64,000 bases of DNA from Lepiota brunneoincarnata (taxonomy: Eukaryota; Basidiomycota; Agaricomycetes; Agaricales; Agaricaceae). The position numbers and the translations under genes are program-made. Positions 9,925 through 19,560 of the stretch are shown in pieces. The number at the start of each line of letters is the position of its first letter. Position 1 is the stretch's first letter. The notes beneath the pieces were generated by a model that saw only the letters and a list, made by a program, of their open reading frames with translations, was not told the DNA's origin and did no database searches. The stretch covers positions 54,499-118,498 of the forward strand of contig JAEBUN010000068.1 of assembly GCA_023014365.1 (NCBI GenBank), written 5' to 3'.

Positions 9925-12536
9925 TCAATCTCGCCAACGCCTGCCTTATGGCAGGGCATTGGCCTGATTATTTCAAGGAGTCTAACTTGGTGGTCATACC
10001 TAAACCGGGGAAGCCCTCATACTCCACCCCCAAGGCTTTCAGGCTGATCGTGTTGCTTAATACGTTGGGCAAACTTGTGGAGAAGATGATCTCCAACCGC
10101 CTCCAATTTGACTGTGTCAAATGGGGGGTGTTTCATCCCAACCAGGTTGGCGGTATCCGCCAGAAGTCCACTGAGGACGCCGGGTTGATCCTCACTCATC
10201 TCGTTCATGCGGGGTGGGCCCGGGGACTACAGACTAGCGTTGTAGCCTTTGACATCGCTCAGTTCTTCCCTTCGCTGAATCATGATATGATTCTGGCGGT
10301 GCTGTCACGGTCGGGTTTCGCGCCTGAGTTGGTGCGATTCTTCAGCTCTTACCTGGTTGGGAGGTCTACCACGTATTTGTGGAATTCTTTCCGGTCAGAT
10401 CCTAGGCAGGCAGATGTGGGCGTGGGGTAGGGCTCTGCTCTGTCCCCAGTCTTGCCTGCCTTGTATCTTGCCCCCCTGGTGTACTTGTACTACCAGCGGA
10501 CCCCCGGCCTCGATGTTGATATGCTTTCGTATGTCGACGACAGGACCCTTATAGTCCAGACCAAGACCTGGGAGGACAACATTTCTGCCCTGCAGGCGGT
10601 GTACCGCTGCGTGCACGGGCTCTTTGACTCTTTTGGCCTCACACTTGAGCATACCAAGTCTGAGGTCTTTCACTTCTCTCGCAACCTGAGGGATGCCAAC
10701 CCACCCATTGACCTGGGCTTCCATCCGTACATGGGGGACACCCCCTTGAAACCCAAGCCATTCTGGCAGTACTTGGGCTTCTATTTCGACCGTGCTCTCA
10801 CTTTCCGTGAGCACGTCCACTACTATTCTACCAAGGCGTTCTCCATGGTTGGTGCAAAAATGGAGATGCTTGGTAATTCAACCCAGGGGTTGCTTCCTGA
10901 CCAGAAGCGCCTCCTCTACCGATCCTGCGTGGTGCCTGTTGCCATGTATGGGTTTTGTATGTGGTATCACGAGGGTTTCCGCAACAAGGGAATCCTCAAG
11001 ATGTTTAACTCCATGCAGCGGCAAGCCGCTAACTGGATCATCGGTGCGTTTCGCACGTCCCCAACTGGAGGGACGGAAGCCCTAGCAGGCCTTCTGCCTT
11101 TCTGGCTGCATCTTAAGAAACTGGCTTCCCGAACAATATTCCAGGTTGCCACTCTTGCGGCTAATCACCCACTTTGGCCTTTGCTAGGCCATGAGTTTAG
11201 GGGGAGTTCTCCGGAGCACCCTCGAGCTATTTCAGCTCTCACCCCTGCGCTTCGGCCTAAGGTGAAGAGTGCTCTCATGGAAGTACAGGCTGTACTTCCG
11301 CAGCTTACTGAGCCGTTCTCCCCATTTGCGGATGAGAACAGGCCAGGTCACCATCTTTTGGACCGCTTCTCTGAGCGGATCAAATTTATGCTTTACACCG
11401 TTGATCCGGAGGGGGATTCGAAGCAACGGCACCTCGATGGATTGCATGCCTCCATCCGGAGGGCGTAATCCGACCCATCATCTGCCTGTATAGCGGCTGG
11501 TGCCCACCGGCTGCCATGCGGGAGGCTGCAAGCTGTCTTGGCAGCTTGCGTGTTTGCAGGCGGGCGTCTGGTCAAGCAGGCCAGGCAGGCCGCAGGGAGG
11601 GTTCTGCTCACTGACATGGAGCTCCACTCCATTCGGTTGGGAGTAAGCATGGTCCTGGACCGTGCAGAAACCGACCACATCTTTATCTACACCAGCTCTA
11701 CGGGCTCTGCCCGCAGAGCTGTGGATCCCTCTGTGCACACTGGCCAGGTTCACTCCCTGGAGGTGTGTCAGTCCCTGGACCGCTGGCTGTCTTCCAAGGC
11801 CCAGCGGACTGTTACCTTCTGGCAGGTGCCTTCGGGCTCTGTTGCAGAGCTTCACTCTGACACCGTTGTGATGGCGAAGGAACTTCGTGTGTCGCTGGAC
11901 GTTCGCCCGGCGACTACTATCGACTCTCTCCAGGCTGAGGTCACAAGAGGGTGTATTGACGAATGGGTGAATATGTTTCGCTCGTGGACTGTTACCTTCT
12001 GGCAGGTGCCTGCGGGCTCTGCTGCAGAACTCCACTCTGACGCCGTCGCAATGGCGAAGGAGTTCCGTGTATCGCTGGGTGCTCGCCTGGCAACTACTAT
12101 CGACTCTCTCCGGGCTGAGGTCACGAGAGGGTGTATTGACAAATGGGTGAATATGTTTCGCTCGCCCCTTTACAGAGGGAGGAATTTCCTCCCTCTACTG
12201 GACTCCCTCGGGAAGCCTATCCAACCCTCGTACCTCTCAGGAGGTGCGTGGCTCCAAGAAATCGGTCCCCAGATGTCCGTCGCTGGCACAGCAAGGGCCA
12301 CCTGCACCATACTTGGTCACGCCCCTATTGGGGAGTACCGCGCTAGATTCCATCCCCAGGAGGACCACTCCTGTCCCTGTGGGTTGCGGCTTGAAACCCG
12401 CACCCACATACTCACTTCTTGTCCGAAGTACATGCGGCGTGGCGGCTTACCCTGTGACCTTGATGCCCTTCTGGGCTTTCTGGAATGCAATCCCTCCGCG
12501 TTTGCGTTCCTATCCCGGCCCCAAGGGGTGGGATAA
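9925..12536 (+). pseudogene. LINE-B ORF2 of B2, RT, RNase H and C-terminus
   Basis: The frame resumes after the LTR. RT motifs follow: VIPKPGKPS, LNTLGKLVEKMISNRL, FDIAQFFPSLNHDM, G-x-GSALSPV, and YVDDRT in place of YVDDGT. TAG at 10428-10430 hits the Gln of GQGSALSP, and TAA at 11466-11468 hits the Gln before SDPSS. One extra codon lies near 10856. The RNase H part (ELHSIRLGVSM, HIFIYTSS) contains a 60-residue tandem duplication. The zinc segment CPCGLRLETRTHILTSC and the PQGVG end are intact. It cannot make a full protein. Confidence 0.87.
11807..12166 (+). repeat. 180-bp in-frame tandem duplication in the RNase H region of B2
   Basis: GACTGTTACCTTCTGGCAGG starts at both 11807 and 11987, and the two 180-bp units (60 codons, to the VNMFRS segment) align throughout with scattered substitutions. 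Other B copies have one unit. The frame is kept. The number of differences between units suggests the duplication is not recent, or that units from two B copies were joined. Confidence 0.85.
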
Positions 12537-12986
12537 CTGGGGAGGGCCTTCAGGTTATTCCCCCCTCGCGGCTTCGGTCTTGAGGAACCGGTGGTTATTC
12601 GCCCTCCACCCTCGGATGGGGTGTAGCGATTTATGGAGAATTGACTCCTAATGCCCCTAGGGGCGGAGACCCGAAGTTCTGAGAGCCTTGGTTTGCGGGG
12701 TGTAGGGATTTACGGAGAAATGACTCCTAACCCCCTTCGGAGGGGGGACCTGTTGGCCCTATCCACCCCTCATCTGCCGCGCCCCAGTTTCCGTCAGGGT
12801 AGTGGACTCTTCGCCCACGTGCACTTCTTCATGGAGTGTAGCCTTTCAAGTCAGCGGGACTCTCTTCCCTACCTTCATTGGTAGTTATACCATGTATTAG
12901 TTGCCTTGTATGTAGCTAGTGCACGCGGACTGCGTTCAAGCACCGCGTTATAAATTGTTGATTTCAAAAAAAAAAAAAAAAAAAAA
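12537..12986 (+). other. 3' UTR and poly(A) of B2
   Basis: About 430 nt of 3' UTR with two tandem copies of the shared structured module (GTGTAG-GATTTA...GAATTGACTCCTAA followed by a G/C hairpin), then the CTACC-loop-GGTAG hairpin about 100 nt before the end, then TAAATTGTTGATTTC and 21 A's (12966-12986). Confidence 0.85.
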
Positions 12987-13000
12987 GATCCAGAGGAGGA

Positions 13001-13925
13001 TTCGAAGCAATGGCACCTTGACAGACTGCACGCCTCCATTCGGAGGGCACAGTCTGATCTGTTGTCTGTCTGCGTAGCGGCTGGTGTCCACCGGCTGCAG
13101 GCTGTTTCGGCAGCTTGCATGTTTGCAGGCGGGCGTCTGGTCAAGCAGGCCAGGCAGGCTGCAGGGAGGGTTCTGCTCACTGACGTGGAGCTCCACTCCA
13201 TTCGGTTGGGAGTAGGCATGGTCCTGGACCGTGCAGAAACCGACCACATCTTTATCTACACCAGCTCCACGGGCTCTGCCCGCAGAGCTGTGGATCCCTC
13301 TGTGCATGCTGGCCAGGTTCACTCCCTGGAGGTGTGTCAGTCCCTGGACCGCGGGCTGTCTTCCAAGGCCTAGCAGACTGTTACCTTCTGGCAGGTGCCT
13401 TCGGGCTCTGTTGCAGAGCTTCACTCTGACGCCATTGTGATGGCGAAGGAACTTCGTGTGTCACTGGGCGTTCGCCCGGCAACTACTATTGACTCTCTCC
13501 AGGCTGAGGTCACGAGAGGGTGCATCGACGAGTGGGTGAATATGTTTCGCTCACCCCTCTATAGAGGGAGGAACTTCCTCCCCCTGCTGGACTCCCTTGG
13601 GAAGCCAATCCAACCCTCGTACCTCTCCGGAGGTGCGTGGCTCCGAGAAATCGGCCCCTGGATGTCCGTCGCTGGCACAGCGAGGGCCGCCCGCACCATA
13701 CTCAGTCACGCCCCTATCGGGGAGTACCGCGCTAGGTTCCACCCCCAGGAGGATCACTCCTGTCCCTGTGGGCTGCAGCTTGAAACCCGCACTCACATAC
13801 TCACTTCATGTCCAAAGTATACAGGACATGGCGGCTTATCCCGTGACCTTGACGCCCTTCTGGGCTTTCTGGAACGCAATCCTTCCGTGTTTGTGTTCCT
13901 ATCCCAGCCCCAAGGGGTGGGATAA
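13001..13925 (+). pseudogene. LINE-B ORF2 of B1, C-terminal part
   Basis: Continuation of the B1 frame after B2: RNase H (ELHSIRLGVGM, HIFIYTSSTGSARRA), the zinc segment CPCGLQLETRTHILTSC and PQGVG-stop at 13925. A 15-bp in-frame deletion at about 13095 removes part of AGAHRLPCGRLQAV. TAG at 13371-13373 replaces CAG. Dead copy. Confidence 0.85.
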
Positions 13926-14374
13926 CTGGGGAGGGCTGTCGGGTTGTTCCTCCCTCGCAGCTTTGGTTTCAAGGGACTGGTGGTTATTCGCCCCCCGCCC
14001 TAGGGCGGGGTGTAGCGATTTATGGAGAATTGACTCCTAACGCCCGTTAGGGCGGAGACCCGAAGTTCTTAGAGCCTTAGTCTGCGGGGTGTAGGGATTT
14101 ACGGAGAATTGACTCCTAACCCCCTTCGGGGGGGGGGACCTGTTGGCCCTATCCAACCCCTCGTCTGCCGCGCCCTGGTTTCCGTCAGGGTAGTGGACTC
14201 TTCGCCCATGTGCACTTCTCCATGGAGTGTAGCCTTTCGAGTCAGCGGGACTCTCTTCCCTACCTTCATTGGTAGTTATACCATGTATTAGTTGCCTTGT
14301 ATGTAGCTAGTGCATGCAGACTGTGTTCGGGCACTGTGTTATAAATTGTCGATTTCAAAAAACAAAAAAAAAAA
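13926..14374 (+). other. 3' UTR of B1 with a duplicated structured module
   Basis: The clearest example of the B 3' UTR. Unit 1 (14007-14053) has the box GGGGTGTAGCGATTTATGG..GAATTGACTCCTAA plus hairpin GCCCgttaGGGC. Unit 2 (14086-14133) has the same box plus CCCCCttcGGGGG. A CCGCCC/GGGCGG hairpin precedes unit 1. CTACC-ttcatt-GGTAG at 14260-14275 is followed by the terminal TAAATTGTCGATTTC and A-rich tail. The boxes are conserved and the hairpins differ in sequence but still pair. Confidence 0.75.
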
Positions 14375-14935
14375 GATCTTAACCTCTTAAGCCAGTTTGC
14401 CATTCTCTGAATGAACCGCTACAGCCCAGTGGCTACCCAGGGCGCAACTCCCGGACCACCTTCCTATTACCCAGCAGCCGGTTTGTGATTGAGATCCAGT
14501 TGCCCAGATGTACGATAAGCACGGATCCCTATATAACTGTCTGGGCTTACCATCTTGCAGGGGCCGCTACCGGGATGGAAGTTGCAGCGTGAGAGCTGCC
14601 CCGGAGTTTGGGTGATCCCTACTAACATCTTGCACCCAGCTGAGCTTTACTCACTTGGAATGCAGGAGGGGGGTGGCCTGTCCTCTCGGTTGGCTTGTTC
14701 TCACCTCAATGCCCCCTCTTACCATCCCCTATCCTCTCGGTCCCTTGTGGGCATGCCCTCGTTTTCAAGTGGGAGACTCCCTACTCACGAGGGGGTATTT
14801 GGGGGAAGCGCACTTGCTACCGGTTTCGCGAGAGCTTGGCAAGGAGCACGGTTGTCCCACTGTGAACCCACCCAGGACGTGCCCAGGGGGACTCCTAACC
14901 TGTTTTGACCAGCCAGGGATCCACTGACCCTGGGT

Positions 14936-15404
14936 ATCACGGACGTCCCTGAGGTAGTTGGAGGTCCCAGCTGGGTTAGACCAGCTGCGACTAACGCTGG
15001 CCCCCATAGATATGGCCTCTGACTCCAATGCTACCTCGGCTGCAGTGATGGGTGGAGCCAAGTCCTCCAAGTCCAAGGGCAAGGGCAAGGCCCCCCCTCC
15101 CCCTGCGCCACCACCTAACCCTCTAGGGCCTGGCCCGTCGCAAGCCGGCATGTCCTACGCACGAACAGCGTTCCTGCCGCTGCCGAAGGTCAATCTCTCC
15201 ACCAAGCCCAGGAGTGCTAAGCGCTCCTTCGCTCAGGTGGCCACCGCCGCCCCGGTCTCTAGGGATGGCAATACCAAGGTCATGGAGGCTATCGCTGCTA
15301 TGGCGAGGGCCTTCCCCCACCTCTCCCCCGCAGACATCCTCCACACCGTTGGAAGAGGGTCCCCCACTCCCTTGTCTGGGAGGCCTTGCAACACTACATT
15401 TGGC
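14936..15404 (+). pseudogene. LINE-B-type ORF1 fragment (copy B4), oldest layer
   Basis: The host of element E: 1098-1108 joins 14948 after removal of E and one TSD. It encodes the ORF1 block ITDVPEVVG, then, after a frame change near 14990, KGKGKAPPPPAPPPNP...FAQVATAAPVSRDGN...MARAFPHLSPADILHTVGRG. It is cut at 15405 by the copia LTR (TSD half TTGGC at 15400-15404). Left of 1098 it was cut by A1. The remainder of this copy is not seen in the window. Confidence 0.75.
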
Positions 15405-15731
15405 TGTTGAAGCAGGAGCGTTGGGGGACTGGTAAGGAGTCCTAACAGCAAAGGAATGAGTGTATTATGCGAAGGGAATGACTAGAAATGAAAGAAACAA
15501 GCTGTGGACAGCTGTGAGAGACTGGAGTAGAGATAGAACTAACTACTCACCTGTGGACAGCTGTGAGAGACTGGAAGTCCCAAAAGCGTCCACAGGTGCA
15601 AGTCCATGTCTAGATCACATGACTAGCTACCAAAAGCGTCCAGGCCTATCTACAAGTCCACAAACACAATAACAAACAAGTGGGACTGTTCAGAGCACAA
15701 TGAGACAAGTGCACACTGCTCACCACAGGAG

Positions 15732-16809
15732 TTTTTTTTTTTTTTTTTGAAATCAACAATTTACAAGGTATAGGGCCCTCCCATGAGGGAGGACCCTATT
15801 GCTATGCACTCTTGCGAGGCAAGTACTGGATGCACCGGACCCCGGAATCAACTTAGACTCTAACCTGGCTTAGTCAGTCAGGAGAACCGACAGAGGATTT
15901 AGTGCACTCGAGCCGGGTCACGGGAGACTGTCCTGGCCTGCTACGGCTCACGCTTCACCAGGGAGTTAGTATAGAGCCCCGGTTACTGGGCTTCCCATTC
16001 CCAGGCAGGTGGTTCGCTGATGCCAACCGGCGTAAATCCCCACCTGTCCCAGGTCTCTGTCTCGCCCACAGCCAACCACGTTGCACTCCCAGAGGTCTGT
16101 GGACCAGTGGCGTGGAGTTGTTTCAGTACCCTAAGCCTGCGCTGCCCACTTCGGATGGAACACCCACGGGGGATCTAACCCCAGGGCATGCCCAGATGCG
16201 GACTCACCCAGAACTCCAAGGTCCAGGCGGCGGACCTCCCCAATCGGCAGCCCCTATGGGAGAAGCTGTGGGTAACCCCAAAGCCCCAGTGCCCCACCCT
16301 TTGCCACCCGACCAGATACCTACTACTATGGACTAACGACCGGTACTTACTTGGCTTAAGCCGGCGGCACCCGGACCAAGCGTTCTCATGTGGGGGGTTA
16401 CCTGGCCCCTTATTGGGACGTTCGATCTGTTTTTGTTAGAATTCCCCCGCTTATCACGCCCTATGCTTTCGCTCCCTTATCAGGCACAGCCGATCTAGCC
16501 TGATCAAGATCGATCCAGATCTGCCACTTTGGGCTCCAATAATCTCTCCCCCAGATTTTACCCCAGATCGGCGATTGCCAGTCGCTAAATCGAGAACTGA
16601 GATCAAGGAGACCATCGAATTTCCTCGGAGATAGTTTACCCACCCGAAGAACCGAGCACACGGTAGTATCCAATGACAACCGTGCGACCTCTCTCCACTT
16701 CACAGGTATGGAGGATGAGAGGGAATCGAACCCCCAACCTTTCCGGCAGCCGTGCGCAGCCACCTCTCCCCATCTTTAGTGATCGAAACCACTGGGCTAG
16801 GGGGGCCCC
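15732..16809 (-). mobile_element. tRNA-derived SINE D, copy D2
   Basis: A second full-length SINE D (1078 bp), roughly 95% identical to D1 by eye, in the copia LTR. TSD GCTCACCACAGGAG (15718-15731) and GCTCACCATAGGAG (16810-16823) differ by one C/T change. It has the same tRNA-like head, hairpin near 15771-15800 (loop ATGA), LINE-B-like TAAATTGTTGATTTC end and 17-nt poly(A). Two copies with identical termini in different targets define the element's limits. Confidence 0.88.
16722..16799 (-). promoter_or_regulatory. Internal RNA polymerase III promoter of SINE D2
   Basis: A box TAGCCCAGTGG at 16799-16789 and B box GGTTCGATTCC at 16732-16722 on the minus strand, identical in sequence and spacing to D1. 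Confidence 0.8.
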
Positions 16810-16865
16810 GCTCACCATAGGAGTGCATATAGCACATCCTGGCATGTCACAGGGCACTCCTAACA

Positions 16866-16878
16866 CACCCCCTTGATC
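16866..16878 (-). promoter_or_regulatory. Polypurine tract of the copia element
   Basis: On the minus strand GATCAAGGGGGTG lies directly before the LTR's TGTTAGG. This is where plus-strand DNA synthesis is primed, and its position fixes the LTR edge at 16865. Confidence 0.7.
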
Positions 16879-16895
16879 TGACAAGTCCTACTGCA

Positions 16896-19560
16896 TCAGA
16901 CATACCGTTGCAGACCTAAAAGAGGTACTGTGGACTCCACAATCGACACAGGAACAGGCTTGGTGAGGATATCGGCCAACTGCTCAGTGGTTGGTACATG
17001 CACTGGATCAATCATTCTTGCCTCCACTGCATCACGGAGCCAGTAGAGTCGAAGGTCTAGGTGCTTCATTCGTCCGTGATGTTCTGGATTTTTTGCAACC
17101 TGTATTCCTGACTTGTTGTCAACATAGAGTGTCGAAGGGAAGGAAATGATGTGTCCAATCTCTGAGAGAATGTTGCGCATCCACATGATCTCCTTGCCTG
17201 CTTCAACTGCTGCAACATACTCAGCTTCAGTAGTAGACAGTGTTACCAATCCCTGATGCTTTAAGGACCATCCTACAGCACCACTACACACCAGAGTTAC
17301 ATATCCACCTGTTGCTCGTCCTGTCTCCTTGCAATCACCATGAGAGGCATCTGAGTAGGTTATAAACAACTCGTCATCATCGTTCCCTTTGTAAACTAGC
17401 TTGTAGTCAGCAGTGCCTTTGAGGTAACGGAAGAGGTGTTTGACAGCTGCCCAGTGCTGGGGGCCAGGATTGTGATTAAACTGCCCCAGATAAGCAACAG
17501 CAAATGCAATATCGGGACGAGTCATAGTGGCCAAGTACTGGAGTGCACCCACAGCACTGAGATAGGGAATAGAGCGTATCTGGTCTTGTTCTGCAGGGGA
17601 GATTGTGATGTTAGCTAAGTCAATTCCTGGACTTATAGGAGTCTTCACAGGATTGGAGTCATCCATACCAAACTGTTTGAGCATAGAATCAATATAGTGC
17701 GATTGGGAAAGGGAGATGGTGCGGTTGGGGATGTCCTGAGCAATCTGGATGTTGAGAAGAAAGGAGGTGAGACCAAGATCACAGAGTTTGAAGTGTTTTG
17801 ACAGCTCAGCTACTGTTCTGTCCATGGCTTGATTGTTCTTGGACACAAGTGTGATGTCGTCAATGAAGATGGGAACAATAACACGAACATCACCCTTGCT
17901 GTAAACATACACAGAGTTATCTGACTTGAGCTTGGTGTAGTCCAAAGAGCTAAAGACGTCATATAGCTTCTTGTTCCACTGTCTAGCAGCCTGTTTGAGG
18001 CCATAGAGCGACTTGGTGAGCTTGCAAACATGGTTAGGACATCCCTCATGGTAGCCTTCGGGTTGGCGCATATAGATCTCTTCATCCAAGTCCCCATAAG
18101 TGAAGGCAGATGAAATGTCGACAGAACGAAGTGAATAGCCTTCTTTGGCTGCCAAGGCCAGAATAAGGCGTAGGGATGCAGGGCGATATGTGGGAGCAAA
18201 GACTTCAGTATAGTCAAATCCAGGGCATTGAGAGTACCCTTTTGCGACCAACCTAGCCTTGTAGCGCTCCATGGAGCCATCAGCCTTAAGCTTGACTCGG
18301 AACACCCAACCTGAGTTGATAGCTGTCTTGCCAGGAGGGAGTTCAACGATTTGCCAAGTGTTGTTACCCATCAAAGACATCAGCTTGTCGTTGCAAGCAC
18401 CTCGCCATTGAGTCCCATCAGGTGCAGACATTGCAGCCTTGAAGGTACGGAAGCCTGGGTCCTCTGTGTTGCCAGCAAACTCAACATCTTGAAAGTCATC
18501 CTCAACAGCTAGATCAGCTTCCTCCTCATCATCACTGTCAGGGACAGGAGGTGGAGGATCGCTGACCTTCCACCACTCACCAGGTGACCGTCTCACATGT
18601 GCAGAGCGTCGTGGAGCAGTTGGGAGCAATGGTGGTACAGGAGGTGGCACAACATCAAGAGGAGGCGCAGGAACAGGAGGAATGATAGGAGGTGGAGCAG
18701 GGAGTAGTACATCTTGAGGAGGATTAATAGGAATGGATGGAATGACTGGAGACACCCCCTCATCGTCAAGAGGTGGTACTCCCTTAGAATGTGGAGAGGA
18801 GGGTGGTAATGGAGTTGGTGCAGTGGGTGGAGGAGTAAATCCTGGATTGGAGTTGGAATGTGAGGGAAAGTTAGACGGAGCAGATGGGACAGCCAGTGGA
18901 CGTAGTGCAGTCATCTGCACACTAGACAGTCTAGGGAAGTACCGTTCGTCAAAGTTGGCTCTCTCTGAGATCACAACTTGTTTAATCACAGGATTGTAAA
19001 ACCTCCATGCCTTGTAGCCAATAGGATAGCCAATGAATATACACCGTTGCATGTGTGGTCCAAGTGACGTCCGCTTGTCTTTCTGCACATGAACATATGC
19101 AGTGCACCCCCACACTCGTAGGTGAGCAACATCAGGCTTACATTTGTAAAAGACCTCATAAGGAGTGGTGTTGGGAAGGGGAGCAGTAGGGAGGCGATTC
19201 CAGACATGAATCATTGCAGTGAGGCACTTGCCCCAAAATGAAGGAGGGAGATGGGCTTCAGCAAGCATCGCAGTGATACGCTCACCCATTGTCTGATTAG
19301 CGCATTCAGCCAAACCATTCTGTTGGGGCTGGTTGCATGCAGAATGTCTCCGCTCAATCCCACAGTCAGTGGTGAATTTGATGAAGGCATTAGACATGTA
19401 TTCACCCCCTTTATCATCCTGAAGTGCACGAATCTTGCAGGAGAGCTGGTTCTCTGCCCAAGACTTGAAAGTGCAAAATGCATCAAATGCCTCCGATTTC
19501 TTCTTTAGGAAGTAAGCTGCTTGGAATCGTGTTGAGTTGTCAATGAACGTGATCCAGTAC
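16896..19560 (-). pseudogene. copia pol, integrase C-part, RT and RNase H
   Basis: An open frame from 19560 to the stop at 16896 with no internal damage. It contains the integrase second Asp (QDDKGGEYMS) and Glu (QNGLAECANQT), a Pro-rich linker, RT (NSGWVFRVKLKADGS; AFTYGDLDEEIYMRQPEGY; catalytic FIDDIT at about residue 512 counted from 19397) and RNase H (TYSDASH about 682, STTEAEY about 724, LYVDNKSG about 758). All expected catalytic residues are present. As a whole the polyprotein is broken by A2, by a TGA in the upstream piece and by B5. Confidence 0.9.

Larger units (their letters stand above)
2287..12986 (+). mobile_element. LINE family B copy B2, full length, with three insertions
   Basis: B2 runs from the family's 5' terminus (TGCTTCTTGATCTGG near 2288) to a 21-nt poly(A) at 12966-12986. 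The TSD is GATCCAGAGGGGGA (2272-2285) and GATCCAGAGGAGGA (12987-13000). Three insertions interrupt it: reversed LINE B3 (3666-6284), SINE D1 (6626-7708) and a solo LTR (9547-9919). Subtracting each insert and one TSD copy leaves an element of about 6.6 kb. Its ORF1 then has 679 codons plus stop and its ORF2 1328 codons plus stop, both with no frameshift. This arithmetic is strong internal proof of the nesting. Confidence 0.93.
1696..14374 (+). mobile_element. LINE family B copy B1, 5'-truncated, split by B2
   Basis: B1 consists of 1696-2285 and 13001-14374, separated by full-length copy B2 and its TSD. It starts inside the RT part of ORF2 and ends in an A-rich tail at 14357-14374 interrupted by a C. 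The flanking AGATCTTAACCTCT at 1682-1695 and 14374-14387 is a perfect 14-bp TSD, which also proves that the element E halves on both sides were once contiguous. Confidence 0.9.
1109..14935 (-). mobile_element. Non-autonomous poly(A)-tailed element E with a LINE-B 3' tail (split by B1)
   Basis: Element E lies on the minus strand in two pieces, 1109-1695 and 14388-14935 (about 1.14 kb in all), separated by LINE copy B1. Its poly(A) appears as T's at 1109-1126. The adjoining ~120 bp (1127-1245) match the last ~120 bp of LINE family B, including the CTACC/GGTAG hairpin. Upstream of that the sequence is unlike LINE B and has no long ORF. The flanking repeat ATCACGGATGTC (1097-1108) and ATCACGGACGTC (14936-14947) is a 12-bp TSD with one C/T change. 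The best reading is a SINE-like passenger that uses LINE-B machinery. No clear pol III A and B boxes were found. Confidence 0.7.
15405..16865 (-). repeat. 3' LTR of the copia element (about 369 bp without SINE D2)
   Basis: On the minus strand the LTR starts TGTTAGGAGTGCC (16865) next to the polypurine tract and ends GCTTCAACA (15405), with TGTT/AACA ends. SINE D2 and its TSD (15732-16823) interrupt it. A TATA-like CTATATG lies at about 16825-16832, with the likely transcription start 25-30 nt downstream. A short direct repeat (GTCTCTCACAGCTGTCCACAG) occurs twice in the LTR. Confidence 0.8.

Noticed and set aside
13994..14133. CRISPR-like or minisatellite repeat
   Set aside because: Only two units, present in each LINE-B 3' UTR, with hairpins and no spacers of uniform length.
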